Source: Cladopsammia gracilis (taxonomy: Eukaryota; Cnidaria; Anthozoa; Scleractinia; Dendrophylliidae). From it: 64,000 nt of DNA. The stretch lies in assembly GCA_022457155.1 (NCBI GenBank), contig JAJGOT010000013.1, forward strand, positions 2,293,501 to 2,357,500, read 5' to 3'. Under the pieces are notes generated by a model that was not told the DNA's origin, did not search any database, and saw only the letters and a program-made list of their open reading frames with translations. This document shows, piece by piece, positions 1 through 10,600 of the stretch. The translations under genes and the position numbers were made by a program. Each line of letters starts with the position of its first letter. Position 1 is the first letter of the stretch.

Positions 1-1289
1 TATTTTTTTGTTTCTGGCTCAGCCATCTAAGCTGGGAAAGAGGGAGTGCTTGTAGTTTATCTTTCAAACCTCCAATTTTTTCAGACATTTTACAAAATTG
101 GTCGGACATCTGTCATTTTGGATTTTCCCTGAGACATATTGTGTTATCATACATGATGTGCTGTAAAGGTTTTACTGTTTGCTATGCATCATATTCATAC
201 ATGTTTATTTATTCAAGATACCAAATTAGGAAAAAGAATACCTTAAAAAGGAAAACACAAGATTATCCCGCCCTAATAACCTTTCCCTAAAAAATGTGAA
301 ACATTTAAAAATTGAATATTATTTATTATTAACCAATTTACTATATACATGGCTAAAAAGCTATTTATTTCAACATGTTGAAAGCTCTTAAATCTTGACT
401 ATAGGGTGATTTCAAATCGCACAGACTTTAATATAATATTTATATTTTTTAATTGAGAGAGAGCCTTTTACAGATGTGATAGCTTAACTATCATGTGATA
501 GCTTAGCAAGACTTTTAAGACAAAATATAAGTCATTTTTATGCTTGGACATCAATCCAATTCAAGTTTTTAAAGTCTTATTTTCGTGAAAGGGAATTTCC
601 CATGCAAGATTAAACTGGTGAAGGCAAGATTATGCTTTTTTAGGAGATGGGAGAACAGTTTTTTATCTTTTTTGGTGGCAGTGCCAGCAAGAAAGATAAA
701 AACAATTGTGTGTCAAGGAGGGGTAGGAGCTATCTCTTTTAGCGTCAGGGTCCTTGTTAAGCCCTTTCACTCCCAGAGGTAATTGAAGGCCTCCCGGCAA
801 GAACATCCTAAGTACTTTGTTTGAAAATTTTTACTCTAATCTTGGATTTGTGGCCTCAAAAGGGAGATCACTTGCCGAAATTATACTGGATCATGTAAAT
901 ACTGTATGACTGAAAGGATTTCAACCAGGTCAAGAAATAAATTATTCTATCTTCGAACAGAATAAAATTTTATCTTGAAAAGATACATAGGGTGTCCTAA
1001 GGCCCAAAACATTTTCTCAAAGATGTGGATTTTCTTCCCCATTTCAGATCTGTTTTTTAAGTACCTAAACAATAATAAATCATTAACTTGACAAAACTGT
1101 GCTCTTAAAGGCCTAAAAGATATATACAATTTAAGTGAAAGTTGCCAAAAAACATATTGGGACGTTTTTGCCGGGAGCCCTTCAATTACCGAGACATGTA
1201 CTGGGGTTCTAACTTTTGAGTCTGTCAATGTAATGCTGTGGTGTGACCATTCAGATGAAACCTCTTCAGCATCACTTTTGCATGGTTAC

Positions 1290-1343
<54 letters not shown>

Positions 1344-1422
1344 CACACCATCGCAAAGCAATACTTTATTAACAAATTTCTTAAAAATCGATTAAGAGCT
1401 TTACAGTGTACTTTCCTTTGTA

Positions 1423-1457
<35 letters not shown>

Positions 1458-1684
1458 TCCAAAATGAAATTGGAATTTTTTGATTTTTGGCAGTGTTGGG
1501 AGTTAAAGGTTTAGTTGAGGTTGGGGGCTTAATCAAAGAAATAGCAAGGGTACTTACTTTCTCATGGTCAGTCAGAGCTTTACAGTGTACTTTCCTTTTC
1601 CATGTACCAAGATACATTGATATAAATGTGAACACCAGATACAAACTCTTTTGTGTTCTCATCCGAGACTTTTTTATTGTTTAG
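1..1684. other. Upstream intron or flank of iRhom; repeats only
   Basis: I find no convincing exon here. 575-770 is related to 20160-20350 (shared words such as TTTTCGTGAAAG, ACTGGTGAAGG and GGTCCTTGTT), so it is a dispersed repeat. 1150-1500 carries a dispersed repeat whose reverse complement is at 9920-10110, 23840-24010 and 59340-59516. Two ATT microsatellites interrupt it. Confidence 0.6.
1289..1456. repeat. Paired (ATT)n microsatellites
   Basis: Uninterrupted ATT triplets run at about 1289-1343 and 1424-1456, separated by about 80 bp. The poly-tyrosine reading frame over them is an artefact. Confidence 0.95.
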
Positions 1685-4600
1685 TATGACAAAAGTGTGA
1701 CTGGGACACTTGTGGCAAGCAAGGAGTCTCGAGCAGATCCTGAGAACTTCTGGATTGGTCCTAATCAGGTAAGATAATCAAAGGCTCTTATAAGCCAACT
1801 CATGAATAAAAAACAATCTTCAGACACCCCTTCCCCCCCTCTGACACTTTTTGCTCCACCGATTCCCCCCCCCCCCCACCCACCCTCTGCATCCAACTCC
1901 CTACCCTCCCGTACCTTCAAAGACATCCCCACGAGTAAGGCTGGTGACCATTCGTTATCGCATTTGGAATGGGTAAAGGTGATGTTACACGGACAATTCG
2001 CAACGATTATTTTTAGTGCAGCAATATTGCACTAAAAGTTGACGCTGTGTAACATGGGTGCATGGACAATTTTCAAAAACTTGCAACTTAAAAATTGCGA
2101 AGAAAATCGTCCGCGCACCCATGTTACATCGTGTCAACTTTAAGCGCAAAATTGTGGCACCAAAAATCATTATTGCGAATTGTCATGTGCAAACCAAGAA
2201 TACTGTCTAACATTAACAACTTTACTACACGGCTATACTGAATACTGGTAACAGAAAGTTAGACTAAAACTAAGAAACCCTATGACAGAATTACAAAAAT
2301 CTCTCTTTACATTGCATTACATTGAAAACTGCGTTATGTCAGAGAGTGATTGAAAAATGGCAATTTTATCTTGCAGGCAGGTTTAATCAAAATGGGGGCT
2401 AAGTTTGCTCCGTGCATGCGTCCTGACAAAAAATTGTTAGAAACACTTGATGAGGAGAAGAGAAATGAAAGCGAGACAGGATGCTGTATAAAGTCTGATG
2501 GATCGGGGTGCATTCAGACATCAAAGGCAAAGTGCTCTGTAAGTCTTGTTCATGCAGTCTAGATAACTGGTTAGAAGCTAGTCTGGGGTCGAGCTTAAGT
2601 TTTTAGTCCACTAGCATTTTTTTGCAAGTAAGATTTTTTTCTACTAGCAAAACTAGTAAGGTCACTGGCTATTTTTTTGCAGTCATTTTTTCTTTGATGA
2701 CTCTGAAAATAAGGTATACTGTTATTTTTGTGGTCTTCTTTGCCGTTGTCCTGTTGTTTCTTTGGCGGCTAGGCCTAGGCTTGTCGGGCAAAACGTTGTC
2801 ATCGCCAGTCATGTTACCGGTGGTCTTAGAGGTCGAGGGCCTCTTGAAAAACGCGGTTATTTTAGACATCTACAACAAAAGTGGCTCACAAAGTGTGAAA
2901 TTCATTCTCTTCTGTCACGTTGCTGATTCCAACAAAATGTGAATGTGTAGATAAAGTGTGCACAGGTTCTGTGTAAAACCACGCTTATTTTTTCCCGAAG
3001 ATGGCATTCGATGATGTTTGAATTTTTGCCACAAAATTCTCCAAGAACATCACTTTTTCCCTCCAACTTTTATCAGAGAAATGGTGACTGAAACAACAGA
3101 AATCGAGCCTCCGATACTGTTAAATAATGGCTAAAATCTTGACGGCAAGGTAAAATGTGGATATCTTGAAAAATGTTCTGGGAGCGGCATCGAACCGCTT
3201 CTCATCCCAGCCAAAACGTTGAGTGTGGAAAGCATTCCACACGTCGAATCGATGGATTTACTTTCTTACCTTGTGCTGGATACTATTTTTATTCAAACGC
3301 ATAAGCCTATGGAAGCTTTCACGCCTACAACCAAATGGTTTGCGGCTTCGTTTCCAGTGTCCTTGCGGGCATATATGATGCCCTGTGCCCGTCTCGATCG
3401 AATAGCCCTTGCTAATTGCGGGCGCAAGTTTTGTAAACCAATACTTAACTTGAAATAAAACTTGTAAATTCGCAGATAATAAATGATTCACTTTTGCATC
3501 TAATGCTGTGTATTATAACAAACTAGACGCTTTATGATTGAAACTGGGCTACCCGTATATATTTATATATAACAAGATTGAAGTATTAGCAGTATGTTGG
3601 TTATATACTGTATACAGTTGTTTCGAGAAAGGTTGATGGAAAAAAGCGTAAAAGTGCATGCGACAATCCAGAAAGGCATTGTGGGTAGTCATCCACGCTA
3701 TATCCTAAAAACTCATTTATCCCAATGGCCCGCCATCTAAGATCGCCCCTGTACGGACGAGGCATCGCGTGTTTCATGTATTTATTTGACTTATTAAAAT
3801 TCATTGACAGGGGCGGATCCAGGATTTTTCTTAGGAGGGAGTGCACCTCTAAGGAATGACGTAACTGAAGGGTGACGTAAACAAATTTTCAAAGCGAACA
3901 ACGCAGACTAGGTCATCTCAGGGGGGGGGGGGGGGGGGGGGGGTGGAGGGCACCCCCTGCACCCTCCCCCTTGATCCGCCCCTGATTGATCATATCCCAT
4001 ATTATTTTTCGGGATTGTCGCGTGCACTTTTGCGCTTTTTTCCGACAACCTTTCTCGAAACAGCTGTATACTAAACACGAGTGAAATGCTAACACCATTG
4101 TTGGTAACTTCGTTTCAATATCGAGAACTACTAAGGTTACTTGGGTGAAATTTGTGTAGGTATGTGTGAGACCCTGTGTGAATGTGTATGTGCAATGCAG
4201 GTCTCAGTTTTAGACGTAAGGCGCAAATACACTTTTATTTATTTTGAGGGTATAACCTCCAGTCTCTTCATTGTGAGTCATTCGCACGACTGAACACGGA
4301 AGCGGCGATTGCATTAAGATGTTTTGGAAGTGTTGCGTACTCTGCTTTTTCGATGTTTTCTTGAAGAGATGCTGCGACCAGTGATGATAGAGGTTTTCCT
4401 TGTCTTATCTTGAATTTTGCGAGATGACACAGCACACTTTTAGCGTGCAAGAACGCACGCAAAATAGATAGCGTGTCCACTGTGTCAAAAGACTAGAGCA
4501 CTGAAAAATACAAATCGAAGCCTATTCAGTTTAATATACTTACCGCTCTTAGTGATGAAAAAAAGGCCTATATCTGAATTTCCTGGTGCTTGGTTGTTGT

Positions 4601-7600
4601 TATTAGTTTTAGTTATCTTGTATCCAGCTAAATTTAACTTTGTAACTGGTCTGTGTTTCCGACACTTGAAGCTGTGAATCTTTTGTTTAGTTTGCCTGAT
4701 CCAGACCCGGGGTCAAAAAACCTTTTCGAATTGAACGTTTTGACGTATTCCCGCCATTATCATAAAAAAAAATTGAATAAAACTTACCAATTTAATCAAA
4801 GTTAACGACAGAATTGATAATTCAGGAGGTGAAAAACGAATTTAGCCCTTTGAATTAAATATACTTTTTCAGTTGTGGTAAAAATTTTCCCAGTTTGTAT
4901 AATGTCAAAAGTAATTTGAAACCTTTCAGTAACGCAACGTGACCATTTCATAAAACATCTCGCAAAATTAATCAGATACAACGAAAAGTTTTATTCCTCT
5001 TTATCCGTAACATAAAAGTCGCGCACCCGAGCCAGAAGGCTCATAACGGCCGGAGCTTAAACCCGGTTTCTATAGCATGAAGCGACTAGGAATATTGCTA
5101 CTCCCCCCTAGATGGGATGCTTGTCCATCGCAGGGTTACCCCCAGCATTGTCGCCGGTACCCATTTATACACCTGGGTGGAGAGAGACAGTCTGGAGTAA
5201 AGTTTCTTGTCTAAGGAAACAACACGACGGCAGAGACCAGGCTTCGAACCACCGACCTTCAGGTTGAAAGTCCGACGCGCTAACCACTACACCACTGTGC
5301 CGCCCACTTTTCCGTAACATAGAAAAGAAAAATTCACTAGCGCAAGCGAAACTCGTGATGACTGGTTTCTCTGGCAAGTACCCGGGCTAGCAGTCCTTTC
5401 GGTGGAAAATCTTCAAATCCTCTCGTCTTTTTCAGCAACGCTGTGTGCCGAGAGTGAACGAAATGATCAGGTTTCGTTCGTTGTATTACAACAAAATCCC
5501 TTCTAAAAACATTTCAGTAACTGCGAAAAAGGATTGAGATTGAACTTACCGAGAGCTGAGTAGAAACGTCCCAGTGTATCTTCTTCTTGGAAGGTAAACA
5601 CAGGTAGAACCCATTAAAGTGGTCCTCCAACATGGCGGACGGTAATTCAAGGGTCACGTGAGCGCACACACTATTATAGTGGCAAAAGCAAAGAACAGCT
5701 CCTATTCTTGGCTTGCACATGACGTCATAAAAACTAAAAATCTAACCTTGACATCCTAAAAAGCTGTTTTTAACATGGTATACATGTGGATATGTTGTAG
5801 TGCAATTTTGACCTTTGGTGCAATTATACTTGCACTGGTGCAAACTTTTTTGAACTAGTGCAAAATAATTGAACCAGTTGAAAGTTATTTTTGCAGTATA
5901 GATGCTTATAAGCCGATTTAATGTAACTAATAGTGAATCCAATCTTTTGTGATGAGATTTTTTGCTTAATTATGACCGAAGTTTTGGCCGCCGTGTTGGT
6001 GTATTGAAGGGGTGCACCAAGATGGCTGCTCCATTTTTTTACTAGAAATGTCTAATACTCATTTGCCTATAACTCTTGAACGAAATTCTCTGGCACTTTA
6101 AAATTTGTCCCAGATGTGTAGTTTTGAACTCTCAACAATTACATAAACATTTTGGAATCAAACTGGTTTTTTTTATGCTTCTGAGTTTGTGACTTAAGTG
6201 CAAACCAATAATTGGCCGACTGTCTGTCGTCTTTGAATCGGCTCTCGACCGACGGTCTACTAAGGGGCCGATTACATGGTGAATTTCAGCCCGGGCTGAG
6301 ATTTCATCCCGGTCAACCGGGCTGAAATTTCGTTGTGATTACATGACAAATTTCAGCCCGGGCTGAGATTTCAGCCCAGGCACCAAGTTTGAAATTGCGC
6401 GGGAAGATTAATAACGAGAATCAAAATGGCGTCGAAGATTCGACTACGCGTGCCCAAATTCACTTTTCAGCCCGGCTGAAATTCTGATGCGGTTACATGG
6501 CGAATTTCAGCCCATTTGGCCGGGCTGAAAATTCCAGAAACCGGGCTGGAATTTTCAGCCCGGGCTGAAACTTTGTTCATGTAATCGCTAACTTCATTTT
6601 AAGAGGATTTATTTGGGAAGCCGGGCTGAAAATTCGCCATGTAATCGGCCCCTAACAGTTGGCCGACAGTCTACCAACAGTCTAACAACTGTCACTCATG
6701 TTGGTAGACTGAGATGGTAGTGGGTACTCAACGGAGAAAAAAAAAAACGAGAAAAATCGACATGTGAATTTTTGGACAAATGTTTCAGCTTGTAGTTCAG
6801 TGCATTGGTCTCCTGTATTGCTCTTGACTTAACTAAGCACTGGCTGCTTAACTTACGGTAAGTTTGTATGTAGTCAATCCATATTTTGTTTTAAATTCCA
6901 GAAAGCATTTGCCTATTTTTACAAGTATTCCGTAGATGATAACAAAACAAGAGTTGTCTGTGGACAAGATCCAAGGTGAATACGAAAAAAGTCCATGTGT
7001 TGTGATTGTGTACTATTACCATCTCATCAATGTTCATCACTTTCCTCCCCCATCAAGTGCCTTCAATATGTTAAGCCTTTAATCCCCCATATCAAAATAA
7101 AAATTCTCCTTCCTTGTCTCGTACATTTACTACATGTAAAGTATTATTGGGGAGAAGTTGTTAAAATATCAAAAGAACTGATCTTGGGTCATCATATCCT
7201 TAATTCGCATGACCTGTCATTGATATATTTGATTTTGATCACTGTTGGGCAAGGTGGTTACCTAGAACAGTAGCCACGCAGCTCTTAACAACCTCTAATT
7301 TCATTGGACCTGGGTATCACACAGCTCTATTGTTTTCAGGGCTAGGGTCCATTGTTGTGTTGTTTGTTTCTATTGTTTTCTCAGCCAATCAGAGAAGACC
7401 TCGTAAGAACTCCAACCCTCCCCTAGAGTTTTACCCAAAGCACCTACATTAACTATCATGAGTTACAAAATAAATCCTAATTTTCTTGTCTTGAGATTTT
7501 GGTTCATGATATTTACCAGTAAGAATGCTAACATAACTGTTCATGCTTATAAATGTTTATGCTTGTTTGTCAGTTGTCAATGTTTTTGTATTACCATTGC

Positions 7601-10600
7601 CATGGCAACAGAACATCTAAAGATTGTCAAAGATTGAGTAACAATTAACCTCAATTCTTTAATATGCCTAGTTTCTTTCAGTTAATTTTTTTTGGAAGAA
7701 AAACACATAGGGTTCAGACAGCTTCCCCAATATCACGCAATTTCATAATTTTAACTATTTAACTAACTTACTCCAAGAGATTTCCTTTTCTGAAAAGAAG
7801 ATGTGAATGGAACCATGCAAAAGTACTGCCGAAGAGGGAAGGAAATTAATCGAGGGGGCGTTTATTTCACATATTTTTCGCTGCAAGTTGCGTGCGTTCT
7901 TTTTCCAGTGCATATCCTATAACTTGGAGTTTGCTTGTTACTTTACAGAACATGTTTGGAACCGCGTGATGTAGAACCAGATAGATGGGATCCAGTGGAT
8001 ATTACCAAATGGAAGGTATGTCGAGACTAGATCGATTTCAATTAATTATGGAAAGTATTGAGCGATTGCTTTGTTTCCGCATTTGCATACGGTAACGAGG
8101 ACAGTGGCAAAATTAGCAAAATGTTTTGCACGTGCGTTAAAAAGTTTAATTAGCAAAACAACAATTTTGCACTTGGAATTAATTTTAAAAATAATAGCTA
8201 AATGATCAAAACAACAATTCTGCACGTGCATTTCATAGTTTAATTAGCAAAACAACAATTTTGCGTGTGTTTCAATTGGTAAATTAGCAAAACAAAAATT
8301 TCGCACGTGCGTTTCAATAGTTTAATTAGCAAAACAACAATTTTGCACGTGCAGTTCAATAGTTAAATTAGTAAAACAACAATTTTGCACGTGCATTTCA
8401 ATAGTTTAATTAGCAAAATAACAATTTTGAGCGTGTAGTATAATAAGCAAAGCAACATTTTGCACGTGCAAAAACCTCCTGTTACACGTGTTTTACTGTA
8501 AAAAAAAAAATCGCCGATCATCGCAGAAATCTTGGACGCGTTGGGAAAAAAGAAACGCTTTCGATTTTCCAGATTCATCCCCGACCATCCCAGATGATCG
8601 GGGATGTCTATGGTATCGTGTTTTCATAAGTCAGCAAAATCTGGAACGGTCGGGAAACAGCGAAATCCCCGATGGTCTGGGATTTTCCTGACATATGACA
8701 ACCAGGCTTTAGCACATGCAAAGAGGTAAAGGGGTAAACCACTGTCCGTGTTTCACTGCAGAAATGTAATGAAAACAAGCCGAGATTATCTCCAGTGGAC
8801 TATCCACATATGACATGTGAGATCACTGGCCGGCCGTGCTGCATGGGAAATGAAGCCAAATGCAAAATTGTCAGCAGAGGAGAGTGTGATTTCTATAATG
8901 GCACCTATCATGAGAATAATACACTGTGCTCTCAGGTAAGCGGCTAAAAACTTAAGTCCATTCAATTAAATCTTTCCAAATACAGCCCAACCCTGTTAAT
9001 ACGGAAACCGAAGGGAACACGGAAACTGTCCGTGACGAGATGTCCGTGTTAAGCTGGTTCACGTGGATGACGGTGTTTTATTGTTTGTAAGGAAAAATAC
9101 AGTAAATTACCGCATCTAACACCACCAAGAAATTACGAAATTACGATTAAACAAACCTTCGTAATTTTCTTTTGTAATACTTCTTCCCGTTCTTCCCCTT
9201 TTATTTTTACATAGGAATTGTAAATTATTGTGACTCTCTTCTATTCTACAATATGTATTATATCCATGATTTTGTTAAATCATTATTGGTCTTACTGTAA
9301 TAACTGGTGAGAAATTTTATTTTTTTATCGTTGTTAGAGATTATACTCTATCTGTGACGCGTCTTTTTTCGGCTTTATTTAAGTAACAATAGGGCCATTT
9401 ATACGAGACCAAATAAGTCGCGACTTGCATAAGTCGCGACTTACAGAAGACGCGAACTAGACCATTTATACGAGTGAGGCTTGCATAAGTCGCGACCTAA
9501 ATAAGATGCGAACACATTTTTGTATCATTTATACGAGTGGTTCGCGTCTTCTGTAAGTCGCGACTTATGTAAGTCGCGACTTATTTGGTCTCGTATAAAT
9601 GGCCCTAATGTTTAATTTTTTTATTTTTTCTTTCTTAGGTGGATTGCCTCAGCAATACTTGTGGAATGTTGGATTTTCATCGCAAGGATACGCCTGACCA
9701 AGTGTATCGTCTGTGGATGGCAATATTTGCCCATGCAGGGTAAACCAATTTTACATTATGGTCCTTGATACCGCTCTAAGGCCCGGTTCAAACGTCGAAC
9801 TCCACATGTGCCGAACCTAATGCAAATGAGAAAAATCTATTGTTCTTGCTCATTTGCATTAGATTCGGCACATGTGAAGTTCGACGTTTGAACCGAGCCT
9901 AAGGCATGATAAAGGTCAAGGATCAAGAAAAATCCTAAATTTCATTTTGTAAAATATTGAAAAACAAATGGTACCATGCAAAAGTACTGCCGAATTGGTT
10001 TCATTTGAATGGTCACACCATAGGATTTTGTCCACAGACTCAAAAGTTAGAACTACACTACATGTCTTCATAATTGACTCTGGGAGTGAAAGTGCTAAAG
10101 AAAATATAGTAAAGTTCTGGTAAATCATAACCCAAAATCCCAGGGCCCGGTTGTTCAAAAGCCGATTAATGCTAACCAAGGATTAAGAGTTTACCGAGGA
10201 TTTCATTTCTCTACTTAAAAAATGTTCTTAAAAGCTATTTTTTAGCTAAAGATAAAGAAAAGTTAAAGTCAAAACTGAAGGGCAAAAACACTTTGAAACA
10301 TTTTTCGCTGATTAGTTATTTAACTGGATTCAAAATTGACGCTAATCCGGGGTTAGCTTAATCGTGCTTTGAACAACCCGGCCCAGGACATTAGTTGCTT
10401 AGGAGAGATGATCACTAACAGGAAATCGTGTCGTGGATCGGTTTGATACAGTTATCTCGCTAACGTTTCAAGCAATCCAAAATTGCCTCAATTAGTTTGT
10501 ACCGGTAGGTTGATGTTGTGTGATTTTTTTTTTAGTTTTATATTTAGAGAAGTATTTGAGCGAAAAAAAAGAGGAAGGGCGGGGGGTGGGGGGGGGGGGG

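Noticed and set aside
2622..2942. 106-codon plus-strand hydrophobic frame in iRhom intron 2
   Set aside because: No start context or splice logic; it is antisense to the equally uncertain 2720-2869 stretch. The hydrophobicity comes from T-rich DNA.
5240..5307. tRNA-Glu-like gene
   Set aside because: The tRNA-like part is the head of a SINE with a body and a target duplication, and recurs at three other places. Not a functional tRNA gene.
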